Source: Hydrogenobaculum sp. 3684 (GTDB lineage: Bacteria > Aquificota > Aquificia > Aquificales > Aquificaceae). From it: a DNA stretch of 64,000 bases. Under the pieces are notes generated by a model. It worked only from the letters and a program-made list of their open reading frames with translations. It did not search any database and was not told the origin of the DNA. The stretch covers positions 1,344,664 through 1,408,663 of the forward strand of contig NC_015557.1 in the NCBI RefSeq assembly GCF_000213785.1, in the 5' to 3' direction. A program made the position numbers and the translations under genes. Shown one piece after another: positions 34,541 to 43,925 of the stretch (the stretch's first letter is position 1; each line of letters starts with the position of its first letter).

Positions 34541-35305
34541 ATGTGGTTTTTGGCTTTTATAAGAGGAAGCTTTGTAATACTTGAAATAGAACTAAGAAAG
34601 ATGATACGTCAAAAAGTAGATATAATAACGAGGGCTTTTCAGCCCCTTATTTGGATACTGCTTTTTGGCAATGTGTTTAAAAATATAAAGAGCATACCTA
34701 TAAAAGGCGATTACCTTTCTTTTATGACACCGGGCATTTTGGCTCAATCTGTGATGTTTGTTTCATTTTTTTATGGTATATCTTTAATATGGGACAAAGA
34801 TCAAGGTCAGATAACGAGATTTTTAAGTGCTCCTATACCTTATTCTTCTATTACCACTGGGAAAGCTATTTTTTCTGGTGTTAGATCTTTAGTACAAGCT
34901 TTTTTAATAATGATACTCTCAAAAGCCATAAACGTTAACATCTATATAAACATTTATACAATTTTGCTTTCAATTGTTGTTATCATGCTATCTGGTATAT
35001 GTTTTGCCAGTTTTTCTATGCTAATAGCCTCGATATTTAAAAATGTTGAGAGGTTTATGAGCGTAATTCAAATAATAACGATGCCTATTTTTTTCTCCAG
35101 CAGTGCTTTATACCCTATATCTTTAATGCCAGGATGGTTGAAGGTTGTTGCGTTCTTAAACCCTTTAACTTACTCTGTGGAAGGTCTCAGACTTTTACTT
35201 TATAAAAATAGTATTTATATAGGCATACCTTTAGCGGTATTGAGTTTCTACAGCGTTGTTTTCTTGGTTTTTAGCGCTTTTTCTATAAAAAAGCTTGTAA
35301 ATTGA
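34541..35305 (+). CDS. ABC-2 type permease
   Basis: 254 residues with six membrane helices and the ABC-2 arrangement: an N-terminal amphipathic stretch (IELRKMIRQKVDIITRAFQPLIW), a long cytoplasmic loop with ISLIWDKDQGQITRFLSAPI, and a C-terminal ALYPISLMPGWLKVVAFLNPLTY motif typical of NodJ/daunorubicin-type exporters. It pairs with the ATPase just upstream. The substrate is unknown. Confidence 0.88.
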   Translation: MWFLAFIRGSFVILEIELRKMIRQKVDIITRAFQPLIWILLFGNVFKNIKSIPIKGDYLSFMTPGILAQSVMFVSFFYGISLIWDKDQGQITRFLSAPIPYSSITTGKAIFSGVRSLVQAFLIMILSKAINVNIYINIYTILLSIVVIMLSGICFASFSMLIASIFKNVERFMSVIQIITMPIFFSSSALYPISLMPGWLKVVAFLNPLTYSVEGLRLLLYKNSIYIGIPLAVLSFYSVVFLVFSAFSIKKLVN

Positions 35306-35329
35306 AATTTCTTAGCTAAATTGTTATGG

Positions 35330-35335
35330 TATAAT
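35330..35335 (+). promoter_or_regulatory. tRNA-Ser -10 box
   Basis: TATAAT ends 10 nt before tRNA-Ser; no clear -35 is seen. Confidence 0.55.
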
Positions 35336-35345
35336 GTTTAGGTAA

Positions 35346-35437
35346 GGAGAGGTGGCCGAGTGGTCGAAGGCGGCGCCCTGCTAAGGCGTTGTACGGTTAA
35401 AGCCGTACCGCAGGTTCGAATCCTGTCCTCTCCGCCA
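35346..35437 (+). tRNA. tRNA-Ser (GCT)
   Basis: A class II tRNA: acceptor GGAGAGG/CCTCTCC, anticodon loop CTGCTAA (GCT), a long variable arm with TACGG/CCGTA, T loop TTCGAAT, discriminator G and an encoded CCA. Confidence 0.95.
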
Positions 35438-35445
35438 TATCTTAA

Positions 35446-35748
35446 CTATTTGTGCTTTCTTTCAAACATCCAAGGCATCGGCCCGCAGTAGTAAGGATTT
35501 GGATAGGGACAAGCTGGCGGCATATATCCTCCCCAAAGCTCGTACAAGTTACACCCTTTTAAATCTTTCCAAGACTGGGCTTGATCTACGCATATCTCCA
35601 TATTTTGTAGCATATCTATTTTATCGTGTATAACCTCCAAAAGATAGGCTTTTTCTTGGTTTAGCATTATACCATCGTTAGCATATGAAGTATTAAATAC
35701 TAAAAGCCAAATACCCACTGTTAAACCTACTTTTAAAAGATTTTTCAT
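35446..35748 (-). CDS. Small secreted Cys/Pro/Tyr-rich protein
   Basis: 100 residues with a signal peptide (cut after NTSYA). The mature part has an acidic helix followed by a Pro/Tyr-rich tail (PPACPYPNPYYCGPMP), with four Cys in the mature chain that could form two disulfides. An AGGAGG-like CCTCCT (35757-35762 on the plus strand) supports the start. It lies convergent to and 8 nt from tRNA-Ser. No family is recognised. Confidence 0.6.
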   Translation of the reverse strand: MKNLLKVGLTVGIWLLVFNTSYANDGIMLNQEKAYLLEVIHDKIDMLQNMEICVDQAQSWKDLKGCNLYELWGGYMPPACPYPNPYYCGPMPWMFERKHK

Positions 35749-35826
35749 GTTTAAAACCTCCTATTTAGAATTTAAGCACACATATATGAATATTTTATGA
35801 ATAGTCTTGTTTTATTTAAAAGATGC

Positions 35827-35837
35827 TATAATATAAT
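35827..35837 (+). promoter_or_regulatory. Overlapping -10 boxes of the ferredoxin gene
   Basis: TATAATATAAT contains two TATAAT copies, ending 10 and 5 nt before the ATG; either would give a very short or absent leader. Confidence 0.5.
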
Positions 35838-35842
35838 CTCCT

Positions 35843-36355
35843 ATGGAAAAATACGTAATGCTTATGGATATAGATAGATGTATAGGATGTATGTCTTGCG
35901 AAGTGGCTTGCAAGCAAGAAAAAAGTCTTTTCCAGGAAGGACCAAGACCTATGAAAGTACTTAGATTTGAACATTACGAAGAAGAACAGATTTCTTACTT
36001 TATGCCTATGAACTGTTTTCACTGCGATGTAGCTCCATGCGTATACGCTTGTCCCACTTCAGCTATGACAAAAAGAGAAGATGGTCTTGTGTTTGTGAGG
36101 GATAACCTTTGTATAGGCTGTAAAGCTTGTATAATAGCCTGTCCTTACGGGGCTATAAGCTTTAACCCAGAAACTGAAAAAGTGGTAAAGTGTGATTTTT
36201 GTATAAACAGACTTGAAAAAGGGCTTTTACCCTCTTGTGTAACCAAGTGCACTACAAATTGCCTTTACTTTGTAAAAGTAGATTATCCTATACCTCAAAA
36301 ACACATTTCCAAAAGCTTTGATGTTTACAATGAATTTAGACTGCAAGAAGTATAA
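35843..36355 (+). CDS. Four-cluster [4Fe-4S] ferredoxin-like electron-transfer subunit
   Basis: 170 residues with four Cys groups: CIGCMSCEVAC, CFHCDVAPCVYAC, CIGCKACIIAC and CDFC with a C-terminal CVTKC/C pair. This is the DmsB/HybA/NrfC-type layout of four [4Fe-4S] clusters. There is no Tat signal and no membrane anchor, so it is cytoplasmic. It normally partners a molybdopterin or hydrogenase catalytic subunit, none of which is nearby. Its 3' end overlaps the start of murE by 26-35 bp, an odd pairing. Confidence 0.88.
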   Translation: MEKYVMLMDIDRCIGCMSCEVACKQEKSLFQEGPRPMKVLRFEHYEEEQISYFMPMNCFHCDVAPCVYACPTSAMTKREDGLVFVRDNLCIGCKACIIACPYGAISFNPETEKVVKCDFCINRLEKGLLPSCVTKCTTNCLYFVKVDYPIPQKHISKSFDVYNEFRLQEV

Positions 36356-37712
36356 TATTACAGACAACTCCAAAGAGGTAGATAACAATACGATATTCTT
36401 TGCCATAAGAGGCGTTTCAAAAGACGGTCATGATTTTATAGAAGAAGCCATTGGAAAAGGGGCTCCTTACGTTGTAGCAGAAAAACCTTTTAAGGATTTT
36501 AAGAATATAATAGTAGTAGAAGATTCTAAAAAAGCTTTTGGAGAGTGTGTAAAAGCTCATTTTGATGCTCCAGATGAACATCTGAAAGTCATAGGTGTTA
36601 CCGGGACCAACGGTAAAACAAGCACCACACATATAATACACGCTATTTTGTCTCAAAAATATAAAGGTGGTATCATTGGTACTATGTATTACAAACTTGA
36701 CGATGAGGTTATAGAAGCTCCCAATACAACTCCCGGTGTAAAAACGTGGTTTAGCCTTTTATCAAAAGCCAAAGAAAAGGGGCTTGATTTTGTGGCAGCA
36801 GAAGTATCTTCTCACGCTTTGGATCAGCTTAGAGTTTATCCTACAAAGTTTTTTGCCACCGTCTTTACAAACCTTACCCAAGATCATCTTGATTATCATA
36901 AGACCATGGAAGATTATTTCAACGCCAAAAGAAGGCTTTTTAAAGATTACGAGTATGAGGTTTGTGTTTTAAATATAGACGATGATTACGGTAGCATGCT
37001 TTATAAGGAGTTTAAAGACAAAGCTATAACCTATGGGTATTCGAAAAACGCCCATCTGAAGATAGAGTATTTTGATCAAAAAAACAAGGTTTTTGGCTTT
37101 TACTATAAAAATAAACATTATGAGATTAAGACAAACCTGATGGGTGGATTTCAAGCTTACAACATGGGAGCAAGTATAGCCCTTGGGCTTTATATGGGGT
37201 TTGATATAGAAGATATTCAAAGAGGTATTCTTTCTTTAAGCTCAATACCCGGAAGGTTCGAAACGATAGAGCTAAACGGTGTTAAGGTGATAATAGATTA
37301 CGCTCATACTCCAGATGCCCTTGAAAAGCTTTTAAAAACCGCAAGAGCAATAACCAAAAACCGTCTTATATGTGTCTTTGGTGCAGGTGGAAACCGTGAT
37401 AAAACCAAAAGACCAAAGATGGGCAAAATAGCTTCAGAACTTTCTGACATAAGCATTGTAACTTCCGATAATCCGAGGTTTGAAGAGCCGATGGATATTA
37501 TCAAAGATATACTTGAGGGTATAGACCCATCTAAAGGGCCTATGGTGGAAGAGGACCGCAAAAAAGCCATAGTTTTGGCTCTTGATATAGCCCTTGATGG
37601 TGATGTGGTGGTAATAGCTGGTAAAGGACATGAGGATTACCAGGAGATAAAAGGTGTAAAATATCATTTTAGTGATAAAGAAGAGGTGTTAAAGTATAAA
37701 AATAACACTTAG
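36330..37712 (+). CDS. murE: UDP-MurNAc-L-Ala-D-Glu:meso-diaminopimelate ligase
   Basis: About 460 residues. It adds the third residue of the peptidoglycan stem peptide. The ATP-binding GVTGTNGKTSTTH is near residue 90, followed by NTTPG, FTNLTQDHLDYH and the ligase C-terminal domain. The DNPR motif near residue 380 is the known signature for meso-diaminopimelate specificity. Two ATGs (36321 and 36330) are possible; both lie inside the ferredoxin gene. Confidence 0.93.
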   Translation: MNLDCKKYNITDNSKEVDNNTIFFAIRGVSKDGHDFIEEAIGKGAPYVVAEKPFKDFKNIIVVEDSKKAFGECVKAHFDAPDEHLKVIGVTGTNGKTSTTHIIHAILSQKYKGGIIGTMYYKLDDEVIEAPNTTPGVKTWFSLLSKAKEKGLDFVAAEVSSHALDQLRVYPTKFFATVFTNLTQDHLDYHKTMEDYFNAKRRLFKDYEYEVCVLNIDDDYGSMLYKEFKDKAITYGYSKNAHLKIEYFDQKNKVFGFYYKNKHYEIKTNLMGGFQAYNMGASIALGLYMGFDIEDIQRGILSLSSIPGRFETIELNGVKVIIDYAHTPDALEKLLKTARAITKNRLICVFGAGGNRDKTKRPKMGKIASELSDISIVTSDNPRFEEPMDIIKDILEGIDPSKGPMVEEDRKKAIVLALDIALDGDVVVIAGKGHEDYQEIKGVKYHFSDKEEVLKYKNNT

Positions 37713-37725
37713 CATATAAACGCTG

Positions 37726-37731
37726 TATAAT
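37726..37731 (+). promoter_or_regulatory. -10 box of nth, leaderless spacing
   Basis: A perfect TATAAT, preceded by CTG, ends 6 nt before the nth ATG; no Shine-Dalgarno sequence. Confidence 0.6.
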
Positions 37732-37737
37732 AATTAT

Positions 37738-38373
37738 ATGGATGAGAAAACGTTAGCAAAAGAAGTTTATCAAAGGCTTTCAAAAATATACAAAAACCCA
37801 AAAATAGACCTTGAATTTGATAACCCTTTTGAGCTTTTAATAGAGACAGTTTTAGCAGCCCAAGAAAAAGACGAGAAGGTAAATAGCATAAGAAAGTCTT
37901 TCTTTTCTAAGTTTAAAAACCCAAAAGCTCTAAAAGAAGCCCCGTTGGAAGAGATAAAAGAAGCGATAAAATCTATAAGCTTTTACAACAAAAAAGCCAT
38001 CGCTATAAAAGAAATAGCTACTATTTTAGTAGATAAATACAACTCTCAGGTCCCAGACGAGGAAGACGAGCTTTTAAAACTTCCAGGGGTTGGTAGAAAA
38101 ACCGCCAATATGGTGCTGGCAAACGCTTTTAGAAAACCTGCTATAGCGGTAGATAGGCATGTGCATAGGATAGTTCAAAGGCTTGGTCTTGATAAAAACA
38201 AAGATCCAGATAAAACCACAGAGCACTTAAAATCTATTGTAGATAAGGAGCTTTGGACAACGTTTTATCTTCTTTTGTTAAGGCATGCAAAAGAAGTTTG
38301 TACTGCAAAAAATCCAAAATGCCAAGAATGTGTATTAAAAGATATCTGCGAAAGCTTTGGTAAGATAAAATGA
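37738..38373 (+). CDS. nth: Endonuclease III
   Basis: A 211-residue DNA glycosylase/AP lyase for oxidised pyrimidines. Helix-hairpin-helix LPGVGRKTANMV is near residue 115, including the catalytic Lys. The catalytic Asp is in AVDRHVHR. A C-terminal [4Fe-4S] loop C-x6-C-x2-C-x5-C (CTAKNPKCQEC..C) is complete. The stop overlaps the next start (ATGA). Confidence 0.95.
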   Translation: MDEKTLAKEVYQRLSKIYKNPKIDLEFDNPFELLIETVLAAQEKDEKVNSIRKSFFSKFKNPKALKEAPLEEIKEAIKSISFYNKKAIAIKEIATILVDKYNSQVPDEEDELLKLPGVGRKTANMVLANAFRKPAIAVDRHVHRIVQRLGLDKNKDPDKTTEHLKSIVDKELWTTFYLLLLRHAKEVCTAKNPKCQECVLKDICESFGKIK

Positions 38374-38672
38374 CAACGCTTATAGGTGTTTTTCTAATAG
38401 GAGTAGTGATAGGATATCTAATAAACAAGATTACATCGCTTTTTGCCCTTATTCTTATAGTTTTTATAATAGTAGGGTATTTTTTACCCGGCGCTCATTC
38501 TAACGTTTTTTATCATATTTTAGAAAATTTTTTTGATTTTGCCAAAAGCCAGATAATAAACCACAAATCAGAGTTTTTTGAACACAGTTCTTTACATAAG
38601 TTTATAGATTTTAAGAATTTGAATATAGTAGTGTTTTTGGTAGGTTTGGTGGTGGGGTTTAAAATAGGCTAA
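38370..38672 (+). CDS. Small membrane protein between nth and flhA
   Basis: 100 residues: two or three N-terminal hydrophobic segments (about 3-18 and 23-43), a polar amphipathic middle, and a C-terminal membrane helix ([15 protein letters not shown]). Glycine-rich GxxxG-like faces resemble FUN14-type proteins, but I cannot assign it. It is coupled at both ends (overlaps of 4 bp and 1 bp), so it is expressed with flhA. Confidence 0.6.
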   Translation: MTTLIGVFLIGVVIGYLINKITSLFALILIVFIIVGYFLPGAHSNVFYHILENFFDFAKSQIINHKSEFFEHSSLHKFIDFKNLNIVVFLVGLVVGFKIG

Positions 38673-40720
38673 TGCAACAAAGTTTTGTCATAGTATTTTT
38701 TGGTATTATTTTAGCTGCTATACTTATACCTCTCCCAGCTTTTTTGCTTGATATTCTTCTTGCTTTTGCCATAGGCTTTTCATTGGTGGTGCTTATTTTG
38801 GTACTAAATGTAAAATCTCCTTTAGAGCTTTCTTCGTTTCCTTCCATACTTTTGATAGGGACGTTGCTTAGGCTATCTTTAAACATAGCTGCAGCCCGTA
38901 GAATACTTCTTTACGGAAACGAAGGTCCTTCTGCTGCGGGACATATTATAGAAGCTTTTGGAAGGTTTGTAGTAGGGGGCAACGTAGTTGTAGGACTTAT
39001 TATATTTCTTATTTTTATTGTTATAAACTTTGTGGTTATTACAAAGGGTGCCGAGAGAGTATCGGAAGTGGCAGCTAGGTTTACACTGGATGCAATGCCC
39101 GGTAAACAGATGAGTATAGATGCAGACTTAAATGCAGGTCTTATAAATGAACAAGAGGCAAAACAACGAAGAAAAGAACTAGAAAAAGAGGCGGCATTTT
39201 ACGGTGCCATGGACGGTGCTTCTAAATTTATAAGAGGTGATGTGGTAGCGGCTATCATCATACTCTTTTTAAGTATAATCGGCGGTTTAGTGGTAGGTAT
39301 AGTTATAAAAGGCATGGATTTTCAGGAGGCAATAAAAAATTATACGCTACTCACTGTAGGTGAAGGTCTTGTATCCCAGATGCCAGCTTTGATACTATCT
39401 GTTTCTGCTGGTATACTTACTACAAAATCCTCCACAAAGGAAGAAGAGCTCAGTAGCGCTATATATATGCAGTTTACCAAGGATCCAAGAGTCCTTTTGT
39501 TTGGCGCTATAGCGTTGGCTGTTATAGGTATAATGCCAGGTTTACCAAAAATACCATTTTTTATAATGGCTATAATCCTTGGAGGTCTTTATTTTTATAT
39601 TCAACAAAATCTTAAAACTCAAAAAGCTGTTGAAATACAAAAGGCTTTAGAGCAAGAGAAAGCACAAAAGATGGCTCCTCAAACTCAAAGAGAAGAGGAT
39701 TTTTTACCTCAACCAGACCCGATAACGTTGGAAGTGGGTTATGGGCTTATCCCATTTGTGGATGAATCCCAAGGAGGAGACCTAACCTCTCGTATTAAAA
39801 CTATAAGAAGACAAATAGCTGCTGAGTATGGTGTAATTATACCGCTTGTGCATATAAGAGACAATATGAAACTTTCGCCGAACCAATACAGAATACTTAT
39901 AAGGGGTGTGGAAGAAGATTCTTACGAAGTGATGCCTGGGTTTTTGTTGGCTATAGATCTTGGCAATGTAAAAGAAAAACTCACAGACGGAAAGCCCACA
40001 AAAGATCCTTCTTTCCATCTTCCAGCTTTTTGGATAACACAAGAGCAAAAGGCAAAAGCTACAAAGCTTGGGTATATGGTAGTAGATATATCCACCGTCA
40101 TAATAACGCATCTTTCTGAGGTAATAAAACGAAACCTTTATATAATAATAGGAAGAGCTGAGATTATAGATTTGGTGGAAAGGCTATCTCAAAAGTACCC
40201 AAAAGTCATAAAAGATATAATACCTGAAAAAGTATCTTACTCTGTGCTTCATAGGGTTGTACAGAGCCTTCTAAAAGAAAACGTACCGGTCAACGACATG
40301 GTAACTATAATAGAAACTGTGGGCGATTATATAGATAGAGTTAACGATATTGAACTTTTAGTAGAGTTTGTAAGGCAAAAGCTTTCAAAGCATATAACAA
40401 AACGTTTTATGAAAGACAACACCCTTTACGTGATTGCATTTTCTCCTAGGGTTGAAACTAAGCTAAACTCTTATATAAAAGAAGGAAGAGAAGAGGAGTT
40501 CTTAGATCTTCTTATAAACAGACTAAAAAACAACATAGCAGAAAACATGAAGCGTTTTGCAGAGTTTCAGGCTCAACCTGTGCTTATTACGTCACCTAAC
40601 ATAAGAAGATTTGTGAGAAAAGCTTTAGAAGGATACTTGCCACAATTAAACATTATAGCTTATAATGAAATAGATAAACAGGTAAATATGAAGGTGCTTG
40701 GTGTGGTAGATGAAAATTAA
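38672..40720 (+). CDS. flhA: Flagellar type III export protein FlhA
   Basis: 682 residues. Eight N-terminal membrane helices include the FHIPEP signature region ([18 protein letters not shown], near 75-90) and conserved Asp/Arg positions in [17 protein letters not shown]. The cytoplasmic export-gate ring domain follows from about 330. The full-length family size is about 690. The C-terminal end overlaps flhF. It indicates a flagellated cell; the remaining export genes lie elsewhere. Confidence 0.95.
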   Translation: MQQSFVIVFFGIILAAILIPLPAFLLDILLAFAIGFSLVVLILVLNVKSPLELSSFPSILLIGTLLRLSLNIAAARRILLYGNEGPSAAGHIIEAFGRFVVGGNVVVGLIIFLIFIVINFVVITKGAERVSEVAARFTLDAMPGKQMSIDADLNAGLINEQEAKQRRKELEKEAAFYGAMDGASKFIRGDVVAAIIILFLSIIGGLVVGIVIKGMDFQEAIKNYTLLTVGEGLVSQMPALILSVSAGILTTKSSTKEEELSSAIYMQFTKDPRVLLFGAIALAVIGIMPGLPKIPFFIMAIILGGLYFYIQQNLKTQKAVEIQKALEQEKAQKMAPQTQREEDFLPQPDPITLEVGYGLIPFVDESQGGDLTSRIKTIRRQIAAEYGVIIPLVHIRDNMKLSPNQYRILIRGVEEDSYEVMPGFLLAIDLGNVKEKLTDGKPTKDPSFHLPAFWITQEQKAKATKLGYMVVDISTVIITHLSEVIKRNLYIIIGRAEIIDLVERLSQKYPKVIKDIIPEKVSYSVLHRVVQSLLKENVPVNDMVTIIETVGDYIDRVNDIELLVEFVRQKLSKHITKRFMKDNTLYVIAFSPRVETKLNSYIKEGREEEFLDLLINRLKNNIAENMKRFAEFQAQPVLITSPNIRRFVRKALEGYLPQLNIIAYNEIDKQVNMKVLGVVDEN

Positions 40721-41831
40721 AAAGATTTTGGCAGACTCACTCCAAGAGGCGATAGAACTAACGAAAACGATGTATGGAGATAAAGCTACCATTATGTCCA
40801 CAAAAGTAGTAAAAACCAAGAAATGGTTATTTTTTTCTACAAACAAATTAGAGGTTACAATAGGTATAGCCGATGACGAGGATTTCCAATCACATTTTAA
40901 CAAAGAAAAAGAATTATATACAGAGATAGAGCAAATAAAAACTACTTTAAAGGACGTGGTAAATGTTGTTAAGAATGTAAAACAAGAGCCTCCGCAACAA
41001 ATGCAAACTCCTAAGCCACAATATCAATCAAACGATGATTTTTCACTTAGGGCCATGAACTTGGCCACAAGGCTTATAAATGTGGGTGTAGAACAAGATA
41101 TAGCTAAAAAAATCCTTGAAGATTCTTGTGGTTTTGATATAAACATAAATAGGCTTGATTTAAAATATGAAGATGATTACGAATCTTTAAAAGAAGGTTT
41201 ATCTAAAAATATTTCTTTAAAAACCCTAGACTTTAGTAAAAGCATTTTAAGTATATTGGCTTTGGTAGGTCCTACTGGCGTTGGTAAAACCACTACCATA
41301 GCAAAGCTTGCATATATGTATAAGATGCAAGGTTTTAAAACTGGTGTTATAACACTTGATAGTTATAGAACAGGTGCTGTGCAACAGCTTCAGTCTTATG
41401 TAAATCTTTTAGAAATGCCTCTTAGAGTGGCAGATACACCTCAAAAGCTTAGAGAATGCATAGGTGAGCTATCGAGCCTTGACGTTATATTTATAGATAC
41501 AGCTGGAAGAAGTCAATATGATTCTATAAGATTAAAAGAGTTAAAACATTATTTGGAAAATGTCCCTTCCTTGGAGATAGCTCTTACGGTTAGTACCACT
41601 ACTGATGAAAGAATAATATTAGACAGCGCTAAAAGGTTTGGAGAGCTTGGTATAAAAAGTATTATATTTACAAAACTTGATGAGACAGTTTATCCTGGAT
41701 GTATAATAAATGCATCTTTTAAAACGAATCTTCCCATATCTTTTTTGACGTTCGGTCAGAAAGTACCAAACGATATAGAGGTTGCCACCTACGACAATAT
41801 AGCTAATATTTTATTAAGAGGTACGATATGA
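40710..41831 (+). CDS. flhF: Flagellar biosynthesis SRP-type GTPase FlhF
   Basis: 373 residues: a variable N-terminal domain and linker (about 1-110, with a Gln/Pro-rich stretch), then the NG GTPase core. The P loop [15 protein letters not shown] is near 187, followed by [11 protein letters not shown] and DTAGRSQYD. FlhF sets the polar site and number of flagella. The order flhA-flhF-flhG matches polarly flagellated bacteria. It overlaps flhA by 11 bp and the next gene by 4 bp. Confidence 0.94.
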   Translation: MKIKKILADSLQEAIELTKTMYGDKATIMSTKVVKTKKWLFFSTNKLEVTIGIADDEDFQSHFNKEKELYTEIEQIKTTLKDVVNVVKNVKQEPPQQMQTPKPQYQSNDDFSLRAMNLATRLINVGVEQDIAKKILEDSCGFDININRLDLKYEDDYESLKEGLSKNISLKTLDFSKSILSILALVGPTGVGKTTTIAKLAYMYKMQGFKTGVITLDSYRTGAVQQLQSYVNLLEMPLRVADTPQKLRECIGELSSLDVIFIDTAGRSQYDSIRLKELKHYLENVPSLEIALTVSTTTDERIILDSAKRFGELGIKSIIFTKLDETVYPGCIINASFKTNLPISFLTFGQKVPNDIEVATYDNIANILLRGTI

Positions 41832-42664
41832 TGGAAGGGCAACTATCGCACCTGAAAAGGGCTATAGAAAGAGGTTCAAATACAAGATATATAGCGATAT
41901 CTAGCGGTAAAGGTGGTGTTGGCAAAACTCTTATAAGCATAAACCTTGCTATGATCATAGGAAATACTGGCAAAAGGGTGCTTATCATAGACGGAGATTT
42001 TGGTCTTTCAAACGTACATATCATGCTTGGACTCACTCCAGAGAAAAACCTGTCTGATTTTATAAACGGTAAAGCAAGTATAGATGAGATAGTTTTTAAA
42101 ATAAACAACAACGTATCCTTTATATCCAGTGGAAACGGTATTCAAGAGCTTGTAAACTTATCTTCAAAAGATATAACAGAGATTCTTGATAGAATTCATG
42201 AATATGCTGAGAATAACTTTGATATCATTATTTTTGATACACCCCCAGGCATTCACAACGAAACGCTTATTATTACATCGTCTTCTGATATACCGATTGT
42301 TATATCTACACCAGAGCCTACTGCTGTAGCAGATGCGTATGCTCTTATAAAGGTGTTAAACACATCTATGATGTTAAAAGATTTTTACGTTTTGATAAAC
42401 AAATGTAGTTCAAAGGAAGAAGGTTTAAAAATATTTAACAGTATAAACACTGTGTCTCAGCGCTTTTTAGATATAAATTTAAAATATTTAGGTTATATAA
42501 CCTACAACAAGAATATTATAAGAAAAATAGTGGACCAAAAACCTTTTGATAAGACTCTGACAGATGAGCTTACCCAGAGTTTAAAGAACATACCTCTAAA
42601 CATAAATGTACAGTCTAAACAGAGTTTCTGGTCAAAACTTATAGAGAGGTTAAAACCCACATGA
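41828..42664 (+). CDS. flhG: Flagellar number regulator FlhG (MinD-like ATPase)
   Basis: 278 residues. The deviant Walker A SGKGGVGKTLISINLA near residue 26, DGDFGLSNVHIMLG (switch I) and FDTPPG (switch II) define the MinD/ParA fold. A C-terminal helix (SFWSKLIERLKP) can act as a membrane-targeting sequence. FlhG antagonises FlhF to limit flagellar number. Confidence 0.92.
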   Translation: MMEGQLSHLKRAIERGSNTRYIAISSGKGGVGKTLISINLAMIIGNTGKRVLIIDGDFGLSNVHIMLGLTPEKNLSDFINGKASIDEIVFKINNNVSFISSGNGIQELVNLSSKDITEILDRIHEYAENNFDIIIFDTPPGIHNETLIITSSSDIPIVISTPEPTAVADAYALIKVLNTSMMLKDFYVLINKCSSKEEGLKIFNSINTVSQRFLDINLKYLGYITYNKNIIRKIVDQKPFDKTLTDELTQSLKNIPLNINVQSKQSFWSKLIERLKPT

Positions 42665-43410
42665 ACAGCACTTTTATATATGAAACTATAGGTTTTGGCA
42701 AAGTTTATATTGATAAAAAATTAAGAGAAAGTGTAAAAAATAGCGTAGATAACGTTGAAAATAAAAATCAAGAGACCTTAAATAACAATTCTGCCACGAT
42801 TTATAAGTCAACCGCATCAGATTTGTTACAGCAATTAAAAGCTTTTTATGAGACTTGTAAAGATTGTAAGAAATGCAAACTATCAGAGCAAAGGACTCAA
42901 GTGGTGTTTGGTGATGGTAACCCTGATACTGGTATAATGTTTGTTGGAGAAGCACCAGGGGCTGATGAAGATGTTGAGGGTAAACCGTTTGTTGGAAAAG
43001 CTGGCAAACTTTTAACTCAGGAACTTGAAAGAGTGGGGCTTTTAAGACAAAGGGATTATTATATAACAAATGTTGTGAAATGTAGACCCCCAGACAATAG
43101 AACTCCAGAAGAGCAAGAGATGATAACGTGCTCTTATATACTAAAAGAAGAGATAAAGCTTATAAAGCCAAAGCTTGTAATAGCTCTTGGAAGAACGGCG
43201 GCAGTCGGGCTTTCTGGCATAAAACAGATATCTCCCACCAAGGTAAGGGGAAGTTTTATATTGGCAAACCTAAAAAGTCCCGTTTTAGCACCTGGGACAA
43301 AAATATTTGCCACTTACCATCCTTCCTATCTTCTTAGGAATCCAAACGAACTTAGCAATTTTAGAGAAGATATTTTAAAAATTAAAAGCCTTATAGACAG
43401 CTTACGTTAG
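42661..43410 (+). CDS. Type 4 uracil-DNA glycosylase with [4Fe-4S] cluster
   Basis: 249 residues: about 55 poorly conserved N-terminal residues, then CKDCKKCKL (first two cluster Cys), the catalytic region [17 protein letters not shown] and [18 protein letters not shown] (last two cluster Cys, 15 residues apart). HPSYLLR is the leucine-loop His motif. It removes uracil from DNA, important at high temperature. It is the last gene of the flagellar cluster, coupled to flhG by ATGA. Confidence 0.93.
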   Translation: MNSTFIYETIGFGKVYIDKKLRESVKNSVDNVENKNQETLNNNSATIYKSTASDLLQQLKAFYETCKDCKKCKLSEQRTQVVFGDGNPDTGIMFVGEAPGADEDVEGKPFVGKAGKLLTQELERVGLLRQRDYYITNVVKCRPPDNRTPEEQEMITCSYILKEEIKLIKPKLVIALGRTAAVGLSGIKQISPTKVRGSFILANLKSPVLAPGTKIFATYHPSYLLRNPNELSNFREDILKIKSLIDSLR

Positions 43411-43412
43411 AT

Positions 43413-43922
43413 TCATCTTTTAAAAAGCCCAAAAAGAAAGGCGCTTCCTAATATATGAGATCTTATTTTTTCTTGGATGGCTTTTATTGTGGCTCCTTTT
43501 GGTAATCCTAAAGAGCTTATATTTAAAGCGTAAAGGTTAAAGTAGTATCTATGCGGTTTTCCAGGTGGTGGACATGGTCCTCCATATCCTATATTGCCAA
43601 AATCGTTTAAGCCTTGAAGATATTCTTTTGTACCTTCTTTTAGCTCATGAACACTTGAAGGTATATCGTATACGCTCCAATGATAGAAAACACCGCCAGG
43701 TGCGTTCAAATCTTCCACTATGATGACAAAGCTTTTGGTATCTTTTGGAGGGTTTTTCCAATATAACTCTGGAGATATGTCTTTACCAAGACAAGAAAAT
43801 AACGGCGGGATATAACCGCCGTTTTTAAAATCTTTACTATAAAGTTCAAAAGCTGATGCTTGCTCAGTCATAAAAACCGCTATAGCTATAAATAAAGAAA
43901 AGACAAAAAGCCTCGTCTTCAT
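43413..43922 (-). CDS. YbhB/YbcL (PEBP) family protein, secreted
   Basis: 169 residues with a signal peptide (TRLFVFSLFIAIAVFMTEQASA). The PEBP core has the anion-pocket motifs PPKDTKSFVIIVEDLNAPGG, FYHWSVYDIP and GPCPPPGKPHRYYFNLYAL. The family resembles Raf kinase inhibitor proteins; its bacterial role is unclear. The gene ends 2 nt from the end of the uracil-DNA glycosylase gene on the other strand, without a terminator. Confidence 0.9.
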   Translation of the reverse strand: MKTRLFVFSLFIAIAVFMTEQASAFELYSKDFKNGGYIPPLFSCLGKDISPELYWKNPPKDTKSFVIIVEDLNAPGGVFYHWSVYDIPSSVHELKEGTKEYLQGLNDFGNIGYGGPCPPPGKPHRYYFNLYALNISSLGLPKGATIKAIQEKIRSHILGSAFLFGLFKR

Positions 43923-43925
43923 ACT

